A stretch of DNA of 64,000 bases from Maritimibacter sp. (GCA_017792445.1 CP051232.1:3322001-3386000); one strand, 5' to 3'; counted from the first letter of the stretch, positions 33,996 to 43,506 are shown. The notes: generated by a model from the sequence alone, not told the origin. Translations and numbers: made by a program.

Positions 33996-35801
33996 ATGCC
34001 CCTCGACGCAAGGATCGAAGCCGTCACCGAGCGCATCCGCGCCCGCAGCCGCGACAGCCGCAGCCGCTATACCGACCGGATGGCGGCGCTGGCCGAGGCG
34101 GGGCCGCGCCGCGCGCATCTCGCCTGCGGCAACCAGGCCCATGCCTATGCCGCCATGGGCGAGGACAAGGCCGCGCTGGCCGAGGGCCGCGCCCCGAACC
34201 TCGGCATCGTGACCGCCTACAACGACATGCTTTCGGCGCACCAGCCGTTCGAACGCTTCCCCGACATCATCCGCGATGCGGCGCGCGCCGCGGGCGCCAC
34301 GGCGCAGGTCGCGGGCGGGGTGCCCGCGATGTGCGACGGCGTCACGCAAGGCCAGCCCGGCATGGAACTGTCGCTGTTCTCGCGCGATGTGATCGCGCTG
34401 GCGGCGGGGGTGGCCCTGTCGCACAACACCTTCGACGCGGCGGTCTACCTTGGTGTCTGCGACAAGATCGTTCCCGGCCTGATCATCGCCGCCGCCTCGT
34501 TCGGGCATATCCCCAGCGTGTTCCTGCCCGCCGGCCCGATGACCAGCGGTCTGACGAATGACGAGAAGGCCCGCGTGCGCCAGCAGTTCGCCGCCGGAGA
34601 GATCGGCCGTGACAAGCTGATGGAAGCCGAGATGGCGTCGTACCACGGCCCCGGCACCTGCACCTTCTATGGCACCGCGAACACCAACCAGATGCTGATG
34701 GAGTTCATGGGCCTGCACCTGCCCGGCGCGTCTTTCGTGAACCCCAACACGCCGCTGCGCGATGCGCTGACCACGGCGGGCGCCCAGCGGGCGCTGGCGA
34801 TCACCGCGCTGGGTAACGAGTTCACGCCGGTCTCGGACGTTCTGGACGAGAAAGCCTTCGTGAACGGCATCGTCGGCCTGATGGCGACCGGCGGGTCGAC
34901 CAACCTTGTGCTGCACCTGCCCGCTATGGCGCGCGCGGCGGGGGTGATCCTCGATACCGAAGATTTCGACGAGATCAGCGGCGCGGTGCCGTTGATGGCC
35001 AAGGTCTATCCGAACGGTCTTGCGGACGTGAACCACTTCCACGCGGCGGGCGGGCTTGGCTACATGATCGGAGAACTGCTGGACGCGGGCCTGCTGCACC
35101 CCGACACCAAGACCGTCGCGGGCGAGGGGCTGGCGCGCTACACCGAGGAACCGGTGTTGCAGGACGGAACGCTGGCGTGGCGCAAGGGCTCGGGCGAGAC
35201 GCTGAACGACAAGGTGTTGCGGCCCGTCTCGGACCCGTTCCAGGCGACCGGCGGGCTGAAGGACCTGCAGGGCAACCTGGGCCGGGGCGTGATGAAAGTC
35301 TCTGCCGTGAAGCCCGAACGCCACGTGATCGAGGCGAAGGCGCGGATTTTCCACGATCAGGTGGATGTGAAGAAGGCGTTCCAGGCCGGCGAGTTCACCG
35401 AGGACACGGTGGTCGTGGTCCGCTTTCAGGGGCCCAAGGCGAACGGAATGCCGGAGCTGCACTCGCTGACTCCGGTGCTGGCCGTGCTGCAGGACCGCGG
35501 CCTGAAGGTCGCGCTGGTCACCGATGGCCGCATGTCTGGCGCCTCGGGCAAGGTCCCGGCCTGCATCCATGTCTGCCCCGAAGCGGCGAATGGCGGCCCG
35601 ATCGCCCGCCTGCGCGACGGCGACGTGGTGCGGGTGGATGCAACGGCGGGCACGCTCGAGGCGGTGGGTGTCGACCTGTCGTCCCGCCCGCTGGCGGAAG
35701 CCGACCTGACGGCCAACCAGTTCGGCCTTGGCCGCGACCTGTTCGAGGTGTTCCGCCAGACCGCCGGCGACGCCTCGGCCGGCGCGGGGGTCGTTGTTTG
35801 A
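33996..35801 (+). CDS. edd: 6-phosphogluconate dehydratase
   Basis: 601 residues of the IlvD/Edd dehydratase family; it converts 6-phosphogluconate to KDPG in the Entner-Doudoroff pathway. Fe-S ligand cysteines are in [29 protein letters not shown] and, later, [40 protein letters not shown] near the C-terminus is the family's substrate block. The start [14 protein letters not shown] matches the family N-terminus. It lies downstream of a LacI-type operator and upstream of eda. Confidence 0.97.
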   Translation: MPLDARIEAVTERIRARSRDSRSRYTDRMAALAEAGPRRAHLACGNQAHAYAAMGEDKAALAEGRAPNLGIVTAYNDMLSAHQPFERFPDIIRDAARAAGATAQVAGGVPAMCDGVTQGQPGMELSLFSRDVIALAAGVALSHNTFDAAVYLGVCDKIVPGLIIAAASFGHIPSVFLPAGPMTSGLTNDEKARVRQQFAAGEIGRDKLMEAEMASYHGPGTCTFYGTANTNQMLMEFMGLHLPGASFVNPNTPLRDALTTAGAQRALAITALGNEFTPVSDVLDEKAFVNGIVGLMATGGSTNLVLHLPAMARAAGVILDTEDFDEISGAVPLMAKVYPNGLADVNHFHAAGGLGYMIGELLDAGLLHPDTKTVAGEGLARYTEEPVLQDGTLAWRKGSGETLNDKVLRPVSDPFQATGGLKDLQGNLGRGVMKVSAVKPERHVIEAKARIFHDQVDVKKAFQAGEFTEDTVVVVRFQGPKANGMPELHSLTPVLAVLQDRGLKVALVTDGRMSGASGKVPACIHVCPEAANGGPIARLRDGDVVRVDATAGTLEAVGVDLSSRPLAEADLTANQFGLGRDLFEVFRQTAGDASAGAGVVV

Positions 35802-35807
35802 CCTGAT

Positions 35808-35909
35808 GCTTCTTTGGTCCGGGAAATATCCCCGCCGGAGGCATTGAAAGTTACTGTCCCGCCAGAGTCTTCTTGCCTCCGGCGGGGATATTTAGAAGAC
35901 CAAAGAAGC
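35808..35909. repeat. long inverted repeat between edd and eda (copy B, tail modules only)
   Basis: Arms 35808-35843 and 35874-35909 are 36 bp each and pair at 32 positions: 12 bp (GCTTCTTTGGTC), a 4-base mismatch, then 20 bp (AAATATCCCCGCCGGAGGCA). The 30-base loop carries nothing recognised. Each arm equals the AAGAAG/ATATTTCC tail of the dispersed repeat, so two tail modules face each other. In mRNA this makes a very stable hairpin 26 bases before eda. Confidence 0.85.
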
Positions 35910-35934
35910 CGGCAAGGTTTCGGGGAGACGTGAG

Positions 35935-36579
35935 ATGATGACACCCAAGGACATGAGCGCGCAGGCGCTGGAGATGTGCCGCCTGGCCCCGGTGATCCCG
36001 GTGCTGGTGGTCGACGACGCGGGCGACGCGGTGCCGCTGGCCGAGGCGCTGGTGGCGGGCGGGCTGCCGGTGTTGGAAGTCACCCTGCGCACCCCGGCGG
36101 CGCTGGATGTGATCCGCGCGATGTCCGGCGTGAAGGGCGGCGTCGTCGGCGCGGGCACCGTGCTGACCGAGGCGGACGTGATCGCCGCCAAGGAGGCGGG
36201 CGCGCAGTTCGCCGTATCGCCGGGCGCGACGGACGCGCTGTGCGCGGCCTGCGTCGAGCACGAGTTGCCGCTGCTGCCCGGCGCGGTGACGGCGACCGAG
36301 ATCATGCGGATGCTGGAGCGTGGCTTCACCACCGCCAAGTTCTTCCCCGCCGAGACCTCGGGCGGCGCCAAGGCGCTGAAGGCGCTGGGCGCGCCGCTGC
36401 CGCAGATGACCTTCTGCCCCACCGGCGGGCTGTCGATGAAAAACGCCGCCGATTACCTGTCCTTGCCCAACGTGGCCTGCGTCGGCGGGGCCTGGGTGGC
36501 GCCGGGCGACAAGGTGAAGTCGGGCGACTGGGCCGGGATCGAGGCGCTGGCGAAAGAGGCGTCGGCGCTGGAGCGCTGA
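35935..36579 (+). CDS. eda: KDPG aldolase
   Basis: 214 residues of the class I KDPG/KHG aldolase family; it splits KDPG into pyruvate and glyceraldehyde 3-phosphate. [10 protein letters not shown] carries the catalytic Glu, [12 protein letters not shown] the Schiff-base Lys, and [11 protein letters not shown] and [16 protein letters not shown] are phosphate-binding loops. Second gene after edd. A second ATG directly follows the first (ATGATG), both usable. Completes the ED pair. Confidence 0.97.
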   Translation: MMTPKDMSAQALEMCRLAPVIPVLVVDDAGDAVPLAEALVAGGLPVLEVTLRTPAALDVIRAMSGVKGGVVGAGTVLTEADVIAAKEAGAQFAVSPGATDALCAACVEHELPLLPGAVTATEIMRMLERGFTTAKFFPAETSGGAKALKALGAPLPQMTFCPTGGLSMKNAADYLSLPNVACVGGAWVAPGDKVKSGDWAGIEALAKEASALER

Positions 36580-36601
36580 CACCTCTTCGGGTCCACCGGG
36601 C

Positions 36602-37657
36602 TCAGGCCGTAAGCAGCGCCGGTCCGGCCTCGGCCAGCGCCAGCGGGTCGAGGCGGAACATACCGAGCGCCGCCGTGATCTCGGCCTTGGTCTCTTCGGT
36701 GACCGAGCGGGCGCGTTCGGTGCCGGCGCGGACCGCCTCGAGCACGTAACCCGGATCCTGCGCCAGTTCCGCCCGCCGGGTGCGGATCGGGGCGACGAGC
36801 GCCTGCAGCACGTCGTCCAGCCGGCGTTTCAGGACGCTGTCGGCGAGACCTCCGAAGCGGTAGCGCTCTTTGAACTCGGCCACGAGGTTGCGGTCGGGGT
36901 CGAAGGCATCGAGATAGGTGAAGACGACATTGCCCTCGACCTGACCCGGATCCTCGATCCGCAGGTGGCCGGGGTCGGTGTACATCGCCTGAACCGCGGC
37001 GTGGATTTCGTCCGGCGAGGCCGACAGCGGGATCGCGTTGCCGCCGGATTTCGACATCTTCGCCTTGCCGTCGACGCCGGGAAGCCGGCCCGTCGCGGGA
37101 ATCACGGCGGTCGCCTCGGGCAGCACGTCGCGTCCCGCGGCGGCGTTGATGCGGCGGACGATCTCGTTGGTCTGCTCGATCAGCGGCGCCTGGTCTTCGC
37201 CCACCGGCACGATGGTGGCGCGGAAGGCGGTGATGTCGGCGGCCTGTGCCGCCGGGTAGCACAGGAACCCCGCCGGGATGTCGCGACCAAAGCCGCGGGC
37301 GCGGATCTCGTCCTTGATGGTCGGGTTGCGTTCCAGCCGCGCGACGGTGACGAAATTCAGGTACAGCATCGACAGTTCGGCCAAAGCGGGAAGCTGCGAT
37401 TGCAGGCAGATCGTGCTGCGCGCGGGGTCGATCCCCACAGCGAGGTAGTCGGTCGCGACCTCCAGCACGTTGCGGCGGATGCGGCCGATGTCTTGGGCGT
37501 TGTCGGTCAGCGCCTGCGTGTCGGCCAGCAGAAGGTACTGGCGGTGGCTGTCCTGCAGCGCGACGCGGCTTTTCAGAGAGCCGGCGTAGTGGCCGAGGTG
37601 CAGCGGGCCGGTGGTGCGGTCGCCGGTCAGGATGACGGGTTTCGGTGACGGTTGCAT
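36602..37657 (-). CDS. trpS: tryptophanyl-tRNA synthetase
   Basis: 351 residues of a class Ic synthetase. The HIGH-like motif is GPLHLGHY (17-24), and the KMSKS loop is [36 protein letters not shown] and the DTQALTDN block match bacterial TrpRS. It charges tRNA-Trp. ATG 37657 follows GAAAGGA by 9 bases. The frame continues open far upstream, but that is through the leader peptide in a different frame. Upstream sits a Trp leader peptide and attenuator, so expression should rise when charged tRNA-Trp is scarce. Confidence 0.97.
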   Translation of the reverse strand: MQPSPKPVILTGDRTTGPLHLGHYAGSLKSRVALQDSHRQYLLLADTQALTDNAQDIGRIRRNVLEVATDYLAVGIDPARSTICLQSQLPALAELSMLYLNFVTVARLERNPTIKDEIRARGFGRDIPAGFLCYPAAQAADITAFRATIVPVGEDQAPLIEQTNEIVRRINAAAGRDVLPEATAVIPATGRLPGVDGKAKMSKSGGNAIPLSASPDEIHAAVQAMYTDPGHLRIEDPGQVEGNVVFTYLDAFDPDRNLVAEFKERYRFGGLADSVLKRRLDDVLQALVAPIRTRRAELAQDPGYVLEAVRAGTERARSVTEETKAEITAALGMFRLDPLALAEAGPALLTA

Positions 37658-37710
37658 GGGTCTGGGTCCTTTCGGGGTGGTGGGACACCGCACGGGGGGA
37701 ACGCAGAACC

Positions 37711-37733
37711 AAAAGAGCCGCCCATGCGGCGGC
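37711..37733 (-). terminator. attenuator terminator (region 3:4) of trpS
   Basis: On the minus strand GCCGCC-GCATG-GGCGGC, a 6-bp perfect GC stem, is followed directly by TCTTTT: an intrinsic terminator 53 bases before the trpS ATG. Its left arm can instead pair with an upstream segment (see attenuator entry). Confidence 0.8.
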
Positions 37734-37783
37734 CCGGTGGATGATGTGTAAGGGTAATCGTCCGGCCGCCTTGTCAGAAGGCG
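37728..37783 (-). promoter_or_regulatory. trpS attenuator: alternative hairpins 1:2 and 2:3
   Basis: Segment 1 CGCCTT (37778-37783) pairs with segment 2 AAGGCG (37767-37772), 6 bp with the leader stop codon in its 5-base loop. Segment 2 GGCGGCC (37764-37770) pairs instead with segment 3 GGCCGCC (37728-37734), 7 bp, and that removes the left arm of the terminator. A ribosome stalled on the two Trp codons covers segment 1 and frees 2:3 (read-through); without stalling, 1:2 then 3:4 form (termination). Confidence 0.75.
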
Positions 37784-37824
37784 CGCCACCAGAAATTGCG
37801 GAAGGTGATCGTCGGACGGGTCAT
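37774..37824 (-). CDS. Trp leader peptide of trpS
   Basis: A 16-residue frame, [16 protein letters not shown], then TGA. Residues 12-13 are two adjacent Trp codons (TGG TGG, 37786-37791), the sensor expected for tryptophan attenuation. No Shine-Dalgarno site precedes the ATG; the likely promoter places transcription start at or next to the ATG, so the peptide would be translated from a leaderless RNA, as known for the rhizobial trpL. Followed by the attenuator. Function is regulatory; the peptide itself may or may not act in trans. Confidence 0.7.
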   Translation of the reverse strand: MTRPTITFRNFWWRAF

Positions 37825-37830
37825 GGCGCG

Positions 37831-37860
37831 TTGCTAGCGCGGGCAGGGCGGGGCGGTCAA
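37831..37860 (-). promoter_or_regulatory. trpS leader promoter candidate
   Basis: On the minus strand TTGACC (37855-37860), an 18-base spacer and TAGCAA (37831-37836). The -10 ends 6 bases before the leader peptide ATG, so the start point is predicted at the A of that ATG (37824). Confidence 0.5.
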
Positions 37861-37903
37861 CAGGTTTGATGGTTCGCCGGTTCGCCGGTTCGAGCGGCGC
37901 GAG

Positions 37904-37966
37904 GAGGGGGCGCTGCCCCCGTCGCGCTGCGCGCGACTCCCCCGAGGTATTTGGGAAGAGAAGAAG
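37904..37966 (+). repeat. dispersed two-part repeat, copy C
   Basis: GGGGGC-GCT-GCCCCC (37906-37920), then GTCGCG-CTGCG-CGCGAC (37921-37937), then TCCCCCGAGGTATTTGGGAA and AGAGAAGAAG. Same module order as at 28701 (reverse), 48081 (reverse) and 52387. It lies between the divergent trpS leader and rlmI-like genes. A GGTTCGCC tandem (2.75 copies of 8 bp, 37871-37892) precedes it. Confidence 0.75.
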
Positions 37967-38043
37967 AGGGGAGCGGCGTGGTGTCGGGGGCGGGCGTGTC
38001 GTGGGCTCTTCCGCCGGGGGGCGCAAGTGGATAGGAGAGGCGC

Positions 38044-39234
38044 ATGACCATGCCCACCATACGCCTCATGCCCAAGGCCGAGGCCCGTGCGATCCGTCAC
38101 GGGTTTCCCTGGGTCTATTCGAACGAACTTGTAACCGACCGCCGCACCAAGGCGATCGAGCCCGGCACGCTGGCCGTGCTGGAGGACAGCGCGCGCACGC
38201 CGATGGGCGTGGTGGCGGTGAACCCGCAGTCGCGGATCATCGCGCGGATGCTGGACCGCGACCCCGAGGCGGTGATCGACCGCGACTGGCTGGCCGCGCG
38301 GCTGCGGGCGGCGCTGGCGCATCGGGAGGCGCTGTACGACGCGCCGTTCTACCGTCTCGTCCATGCCGAGGCCGACGGGCTGCCCGGCGTCGTCATCGAC
38401 CGGTTCGGCGACGCGGCGGTGATCCAGCCCAACGCAGCCTGGGCCGAGGTGTTGCTGGACGACCTGGCCGCCGCGCTGGCCGAGGTCACGGGCGTTTCGA
38501 CCATCGTGAAGAACGGCAGCGGGCGGGCGCGGGGGCTGGAAGGGCTGCCGGACGAGACGCTTGTGATGACGGGCGCGCTGGACGGTCCGGTGCCGGTGTC
38601 GATGAACGGCGCGACCTATATGGCGGACCTGACCGGCGGGCAGAAGACGGGGCTGTTCTTCGACCAGCGGGACAACCACGCTTTCGTGCAGCGGCTGGTG
38701 AAGCGTCGCCGGATGCTGGACGTGTTCAGCCACGTGGGGGGCTTCTCGCTGGCCTCGCTTGCGGGTGGTGCAACGCAGGCACTGGCCGTCGACAGCTCGG
38801 CCCCGGCGCTGGAACTGGCGGAGCAGGGCGCGGGCGCGATGGGCGCGGGCGACCGCTTCGCCACGCGGAAGGGCGATGCCTTCGACGTGATGGCGGCGCT
38901 GGCCGACGAGGGCGAGCGCTTTGACGTGGTGGTTTGCGATCCGCCAGCCTTCGCGCCGAACCGGCAAGCGCTGGACGCGGGCTTGCGCGCCTACGAGCGG
39001 GTCGCGCGGCTGGCGGCGCCGCTGGTGGCGCCGGGCGGGTACCTGTGCCTGTGCTCGTGCTCGCATGCCGCCGACCTGACGAAGTTCCGCAACGCCTCGG
39101 CGCGCGGGATCGGCAAGGGCGGGCGGCGCGGCCAGATCATCTGGACCGGCTTCGCGGGGCCGGATCATCCGCAGCTGCCGCAACTGGCCGAGTCGGGCTA
39201 TCTCAAGTCGCTGGTGTTCCGGCTGTCCGAATGA
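38044..39234 (+). CDS. rlmI: 23S rRNA (cytosine-C5)-methyltransferase, RlmI-like
   Basis: 396 residues. An N-terminal PUA-like domain ([29 protein letters not shown]), then a Rossmann SAM domain: [41 protein letters not shown] (motif I), and the catalytic motif CDPPAFA, with CLCSCSHA (two Cys) later. RlmI methylates C1962 of 23S rRNA. Target base is inferred from family. PIN gene overlaps its stop by 4 bp. Confidence 0.88.
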   Translation: MTMPTIRLMPKAEARAIRHGFPWVYSNELVTDRRTKAIEPGTLAVLEDSARTPMGVVAVNPQSRIIARMLDRDPEAVIDRDWLAARLRAALAHREALYDAPFYRLVHAEADGLPGVVIDRFGDAAVIQPNAAWAEVLLDDLAAALAEVTGVSTIVKNGSGRARGLEGLPDETLVMTGALDGPVPVSMNGATYMADLTGGQKTGLFFDQRDNHAFVQRLVKRRRMLDVFSHVGGFSLASLAGGATQALAVDSSAPALELAEQGAGAMGAGDRFATRKGDAFDVMAALADEGERFDVVVCDPPAFAPNRQALDAGLRAYERVARLAAPLVAPGGYLCLCSCSHAADLTKFRNASARGIGKGGRRGQIIWTGFAGPDHPQLPQLAESGYLKSLVFRLSE

Positions 39235-39782
39235 AGGTCCTGATCGACGCGAACGTGCTGTATCCGACTGTGATGCGGCAGGTGGTTCTGGGCGTCGCGA
39301 AGGCCGGGCTGTTCACGCCGCTGTGGTCGGCGCGCATCCTCGAGGAATGGGCACGGGCGGCGCGCAAGCTGGGCCCCGAGGGCGAGGCGCAGGCGCGGGC
39401 CGAGGTGGCGCTGGTGCGCCGCGACTGGCCCGATGCCGAGGTGCCGGTGCGCGAGGGGCTGGAGGCGCGGCTGTGGCTGCCCGATCCGGCGGACGTGCAT
39501 GTGCTGGCGGCGGCGGTGACCGGCAGCGCCGATATCATCCTGACCGAGAACGCGCAGGACTTTCCGCGCGGAGTGCTGGCCGAGGAGGGCGTGGAGCGGC
39601 AGGCGGTCGATCCGTTCCTGATGGGGCTGTTTGCCGACCATCCCGACGCGGTGGCGCAAGCGGCAGAGGCGGTGCGGCAAGAGGCCGAGCGTCTGTCGGG
39701 CGAGCCGTGGGAAATCCGCAAACTGCTGCGCAAGGCGCGGCTGCCGCGGCTGGGCAAGGCGCTGGCGGCGCGGGACGCCTAG
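39231..39782 (+). CDS. PIN domain protein (RSP_2648-like)
   Basis: 183 residues. PIN-fold acidic residues: Asp6 in [14 protein letters not shown], Glu in [12 protein letters not shown], Asp in [28 protein letters not shown]. The longer-than-toxin length with a C-terminal helical tail, and lack of an antitoxin gene, suggest a chromosomal ribonuclease of the type seen in Rhodobacter rather than a toxin-antitoxin module. ATG overlaps the stop of the rRNA methyltransferase gene (ATGA), so it is co-translated with it; a link to rRNA handling is plausible but unproven. Its end overlaps moaA by 4 bp on the other strand. Confidence 0.8.
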   Translation: MKVLIDANVLYPTVMRQVVLGVAKAGLFTPLWSARILEEWARAARKLGPEGEAQARAEVALVRRDWPDAEVPVREGLEARLWLPDPADVHVLAAAVTGSADIILTENAQDFPRGVLAEEGVERQAVDPFLMGLFADHPDAVAQAAEAVRQEAERLSGEPWEIRKLLRKARLPRLGKALAARDA

Positions 39783-40786
39783 CCGCCGGTGTGGCTCATG
39801 TGGCGGGTCATCTGGCCGTCGGCGCGCTGCCGCGAATAGTCGAAGTCATGGCCCTTGGGCTTGCGTCCGATCGCCTTCTCGATGGCCGAGACCAGCGGCG
39901 CGTCGGTGTCGGGGAAGTTCCGAAGCGGCGTGCGCAGGTCGGCCATGTCTTCCTGTCCGAGACACATGAACAGCTCGCCGGTGCAGGTCAGCCGCACGCG
40001 GTTGCAGCTTTCGCAGAAGTTATGGGTGAGCGGGGTGATGAAGCCGATCTTCTGGTCGGTCTCTTCCAGCCGGACATAGCGCGCGGGGCCGCCGGTGCGT
40101 TCGGGCAGATCGGTCAGCGTGTAACGCTCGGCCAGACGGGCGCGCAGGTCGGACAGCGGCCAGTACTGGTCGAGACGGTCGACCTCTCCCATGTCGCCCA
40201 TCGGCATGACCTCGATGAAGGTCAGGTCCATGTCCTCGCGGGCGCACCAGTCGACGAGGGTGAACAGTTCGTCCTCGTTGAAGCCCTTCAGCGCCACGGT
40301 GTTGATCTTGATCCGCATGCCGGCGTTCCGCGCGGCCTCGATCCCTTTCATCACCTGCGGCAGACGGCCCCAGCGGGTGATCTGGGCGAAGCGGTCGTCG
40401 TCCAGCGTGTCGAGCGAGATGTTCACCCGCCGCACGCCCGCGTCCCAAAGATCGTCCGCGAAGCGCGCCAGCTGGCTGCCATTCGTGGTCAGCGTCAGTT
40501 CCTTCAATGTCCCGGCGTCGAGGTGGCGGGTCATCGAGCGGAAGAAGGTCATGATATCGCGGCGGACGAGCGGCTCGCCGCCGGTGATGCGCAGTTTTTC
40601 GACCCCGAGGCCCACGAAGGTGGAACACATGCGGTCCAGCTCTTCCAGCGTCAGAAGTTCCTTCTTCGGCAGGAACGTCATGTTTTCCGCCATGCAATAG
40701 GTGCAGCGGAAGTCGCAGCGGTCGGTCACCGAGACCCGCAGGTAGGTGATCGCACGTTCGAAAGGGTCGGTCAGGCGCGGTGTCAT
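39779..40786 (-). CDS. moaA: GTP 3',8-cyclase MoaA
   Basis: 335 residues, a radical-SAM enzyme for the first step of molybdenum cofactor synthesis. The N-terminal cluster CDFRCTYC (Cys24, 28, 31) binds SAM; the C-terminal [20 protein letters not shown] binds the second 4Fe-4S that holds [17 protein letters not shown] is the SAM-contact motif. It ends in the required Gly-Gly (HTGG). ATG 40786 follows AGGTG by 7 bases; GTG 40795 is an alternative. The cofactor could serve the CoxL-like enzyme at 4924, among others. Confidence 0.96.
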   Translation of the reverse strand: MTPRLTDPFERAITYLRVSVTDRCDFRCTYCMAENMTFLPKKELLTLEELDRMCSTFVGLGVEKLRITGGEPLVRRDIMTFFRSMTRHLDAGTLKELTLTTNGSQLARFADDLWDAGVRRVNISLDTLDDDRFAQITRWGRLPQVMKGIEAARNAGMRIKINTVALKGFNEDELFTLVDWCAREDMDLTFIEVMPMGDMGEVDRLDQYWPLSDLRARLAERYTLTDLPERTGGPARYVRLEETDQKIGFITPLTHNFCESCNRVRLTCTGELFMCLGQEDMADLRTPLRNFPDTDAPLVSAIEKAIGRKPKGHDFDYSRQRADGQMTRHMSHTGG

Positions 40787-40871
40787 ATCCCACACCTAAG
40801 GGCAGCAGAACATTGCCGCAAGCCACAGCATCGTGTTGATCAGCGGCGATGTTCTGCCTAACCTGCCGGAC

Positions 40872-41453
40872 ATGAAAAAGATCACCCCCTTCCTGACGCT
40901 CCTGCTGCTGGCCGCCTGTGCCGGCGAGGGGCCCGGCCCGCTTGGCGGCGAAACCACTCCGCCCGCCGCGGAAGCCGATGCAGACCCCGCGAATCCCACG
41001 GGTCTGGACACCACCACGGACACCGTCGAGACCACCACGCTTGACGATCCCGCGGCGGGGAACGACACCGAGACCGCCGCCGTAACGCCGCCCGCGACAC
41101 CCGCGCCCGAGACGCCGGCACCGGAAACCACCCCGGCGCCCGAAACCGCCGCGGCGCCGGACCCCGAGCCTGCGCCCGCGCCGGCTCCGGAAGCGGCAGG
41201 CGATGGCCGGCTTGGGACCACGGTCGCGTCGATTGGCGCGGCGGACGAGCCGGGCTTCTGGATCCGGACGCCGCTGGTCAGCGAGCAGGCCTCGGGCCGG
41301 CTGTTCTATCCGGCGTCGGGCCGCACGGTTCAGGTTCAGCTGATCCCGTCGGGCGGCGCATCGGGTTCGGGCAGCCAGGTCTCGCTGGCGGCGCTGCGCC
41401 TGCTGGACGCACCGCTGGACGGGCTGCCGGAACTGGTCGTCTACCGCAACTGA
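40872..41453 (+). CDS. lipoprotein with Pro/Glu-rich linker
   Basis: 193 residues. Signal KKITPFLTLLLLAAC ends in a clean lipobox LAAC. Residues about 25-115 are low-complexity Thr/Pro/Glu/Ala with short ETPAPE-type repeats. The C-terminal domain RLGTTVASIGAADEPGFWI, RTPLVSEQASGRLFYPASGR and LDGLPELVVYRN is the part seen in Rhodobacterales lipoproteins often mislabelled D-galactarate dehydratase; there is no enzyme motif. Divergent from moaA; a strong terminator follows. Confidence 0.8.
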   Translation: MKKITPFLTLLLLAACAGEGPGPLGGETTPPAAEADADPANPTGLDTTTDTVETTTLDDPAAGNDTETAAVTPPATPAPETPAPETTPAPETAAAPDPEPAPAPAPEAAGDGRLGTTVASIGAADEPGFWIRTPLVSEQASGRLFYPASGRTVQVQLIPSGGASGSGSQVSLAALRLLDAPLDGLPELVVYRN

Positions 41454-41484
41454 GTTTGATCGACCCAGAGCTTCGGGTCACGGG

Positions 41485-41520
41485 AACGCGCAAGGTTTGT
41501 CCTTGCGCGTTTTTCGTTTT
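41485..41520 (+). terminator. Rho-independent terminator
   Basis: ACGCGCAAGG-TTTGT-CCTTGCGCGT is a perfect 10-bp stem followed by TTTTCGTTTTT, 33 bases after the lipoprotein stop. With A residues on the left side it could also serve the convergent gene. Confidence 0.92.
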
Positions 41521-41563
41521 TGCAAAGCGGGTTGCGGGCGGACCTTAAAGTGACGGACGGGGT

Positions 41564-42757
41564 CTAGTTGCCGCCCAGACCGGCCTGCATCACCTGCTTG
41601 CGCAAGGGGGTGTCATGCACCAGCCGCAGCCCGGCGCGGCGGATCGCCTGGATCGGGGGCTCGCCCGAGCGGCAGATGCGGTTGTAAAGGTCGATGACCT
41701 GCGCCCGAAGCGCTATGTCGCGGTGACGGCGGCGGGCATAGGCGTCCAGCTGCTGCGGCGTCCCCAGCGCGTCCGGCGCTTCGGCGGCGAGATCCGCAAG
41801 CAGAGCGATGTCGTTCAGCGAGGTGTTCAGCCCCTGCGCACCGATGGGGGGCAGCACATGCGCGGCCTCGGCCACCAGCGCCACGCGCTCGGCCGCCAGG
41901 CGGTCGGCGGTGCGGGTGATGACGGGCCACTGGCCCATCGGGCTTGCACGCTCCATCGGGCCAAGGATACCGCCGGCGCGATCCGTCATCTCGTGTGCGA
42001 AGGCGGCGTCGTCCAGCTTGGCGAGGTCGGCGGCGCGGCGGCCGTCGTTCATCCAGACGATGGCAGAGGCCGGGACGCCGTCGATGTCCGGGACCGGGAC
42101 CGTGGTGAAGGCGCCGCCCTGATTGTAGACCTCGGTCGAGATGCCGGAATGCGGCACCGGGTGCGTCGCGGTGAAGGCAAAGGCGCGCTGCCCGTAACGG
42201 CGGGTGGTCGCGGTGATGCCCGCCGCTTCGCGCAGGGGTGAGTCGCGGCCATCGGCGGCGACCGCCAGCCGGGCGGCGACGACGCGGCCATCGGTCAGGG
42301 TCACGCGCGCCTCTCCGGTGCGGGTCAGCAGGGCGCGAAAGCCGGTGCCCCACGCGATCTCGACCTCGGGCATCCGGGCCAGCGCGATCATCATGTGGTG
42401 CCGGGTCAGCGCGTTGGGGAGGTTCCAGCCGAAGGTCTCGGCGCCTAGGTCGGCGGGCTCGAACAGGCGGGTCTCGCGGATCTCCGGCGGCCATCCCTCG
42501 GTGTCGACGATGCGCAGGGCGTCCAGCCGCACGGCATGAGGGGCAAGGTCGTCCCACAGGCCGATCCGGTCCAGCAGGTCGCGCGAGGGGCCGAGGAAGG
42601 CTGTGGACCGCAGGTCGCGCGTGTCGGCGTCGGGGGCGGGGGGCGGCGCGGGGTCTGCCAGCAGGACCGAGAACCCGGCCTGTCCGAAGGCGGCCGCCGC
42701 GGCCAGCCCGGCCAGCCCGCCGCCCGAGATGAAGACATCGGCCCGCACCACGGTCAT
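41564..42757 (-). CDS. UbiH/COQ6 family FAD-dependent hydroxylase
   Basis: 397 residues of the class A flavin monooxygenase fold. The dinucleotide motif is VFISGGGLAGLAAAAAFGQ (8-26), the DG motif LAVAADGRDSPLREAAGI, and the third FAD motif VALVAEAAHVLPPIGAQGLN, where the usual GDAAH reads AEAAH. The class hydroxylates the ubiquinone ring; position (C5, C6, C8) cannot be told. Its ATG overlaps the nucleotidase stop by 4 bp, so both are co-translated. Confidence 0.85.
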   Translation of the reverse strand: MTVVRADVFISGGGLAGLAAAAAFGQAGFSVLLADPAPPPAPDADTRDLRSTAFLGPSRDLLDRIGLWDDLAPHAVRLDALRIVDTEGWPPEIRETRLFEPADLGAETFGWNLPNALTRHHMMIALARMPEVEIAWGTGFRALLTRTGEARVTLTDGRVVAARLAVAADGRDSPLREAAGITATTRRYGQRAFAFTATHPVPHSGISTEVYNQGGAFTTVPVPDIDGVPASAIVWMNDGRRAADLAKLDDAAFAHEMTDRAGGILGPMERASPMGQWPVITRTADRLAAERVALVAEAAHVLPPIGAQGLNTSLNDIALLADLAAEAPDALGTPQQLDAYARRRHRDIALRAQVIDLYNRICRSGEPPIQAIRRAGLRLVHDTPLRKQVMQAGLGGN

Positions 42758-43404
42758 TTCAGCTTGTCCAGAAAGCCCGACAGGTCGGCGGTGTGGTGCT
42801 GCACGTGATCCGGCGGCTCTGGCAGCGCCTCGGGCGCGACATGGACCGTCTTCATGCCCAGCGAATGCGGCACGGCAAGGTTGCGCACGTCGTCCTCGAA
42901 CATCGCGGCGGTCTTCGGGTTCAGATTTTCGGCAGCGAATACAAGGTCGAAGGCGGCGCGTTCGGGTTTCGGCCGCCAGTTGGCATGTTCGACGCCATAG
43001 ACCGCGTCGAAGACCTTGGACAGCCCGCGCCGTTCCAGCACCCGCGCGGCATATTCGCCGTCGCCGTTGGTGTAGACGATGCGCCGGCCCGGCAGCGCGC
43101 CGATGGCGTCGGCCAGCGCGGGGTCCGGGTCGAGGTGGTCGAGCGAGATGTCGTGTACCTCGCGCAGGTACGGCCACGGCTCGACTCCGTGGTGGTGCAT
43201 CATGCCCGCAAGGGTCGTGCCGTGGTCGCGCCAGTAGGCGCTGCGCAGGCGGTCGGCCTCTTCCGCGTCCACGCCAAGCTCGCGCATGACGTAATCGTTC
43301 ATCTTCACCTCGATCTGATCGAAGAGGCGGGCGGCGGGGTCGTACAGGGTGTTGTCGAGATCGAACACCCAGTGACGCACATGTGAGAACTGATCGGCAA
43401 CCAT
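42754..43404 (-). CDS. pyrimidine 5'-nucleotidase (HAD family)
   Basis: 216 residues. HAD motif I is FDLDNTLYDP (14-23); motif II Thr in VYTNGDGEYA; Lys in NWRPKPERAAFD; motif IV MFEDDVRNL. YDPAARLFDQIEVKMNDYV is typical of the YjjG/Sdt1-like nucleotidases that dephosphorylate pyrimidine nucleotides. An in-frame GTG at 43428 adds eight residues; neither start has a good ribosome site. First gene of the pair with the UbiH-like hydroxylase; divergent from the GntR gene. Confidence 0.82.
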   Translation of the reverse strand: MVADQFSHVRHWVFDLDNTLYDPAARLFDQIEVKMNDYVMRELGVDAEEADRLRSAYWRDHGTTLAGMMHHHGVEPWPYLREVHDISLDHLDPDPALADAIGALPGRRIVYTNGDGEYAARVLERRGLSKVFDAVYGVEHANWRPKPERAAFDLVFAAENLNPKTAAMFEDDVRNLAVPHSLGMKTVHVAPEALPEPPDHVQHHTADLSGFLDKLK

Positions 43405-43506
43405 TGCCGCGATATTTAGGTGCGCCACCGGGTCGCGTCCACCGCGAAAGCTTGAACATTGCCGCGCGGCGGGCCTAACGTATCGAACTCACCCGGAAGG
43501 AAAGAC

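Noticed and set aside
39231-39782. PIN protein as a toxin of a toxin-antitoxin pair
   Set aside because: No small antitoxin gene before or after; the neighbour is an rRNA methyltransferase and the protein is longer than VapC toxins.
40872-41453. D-galactarate dehydratase
   Set aside because: Similar lipoproteins carry this label in some annotations, but the sequence is a lipobox, a Pro/Glu linker and a short domain with no dehydratase motif.
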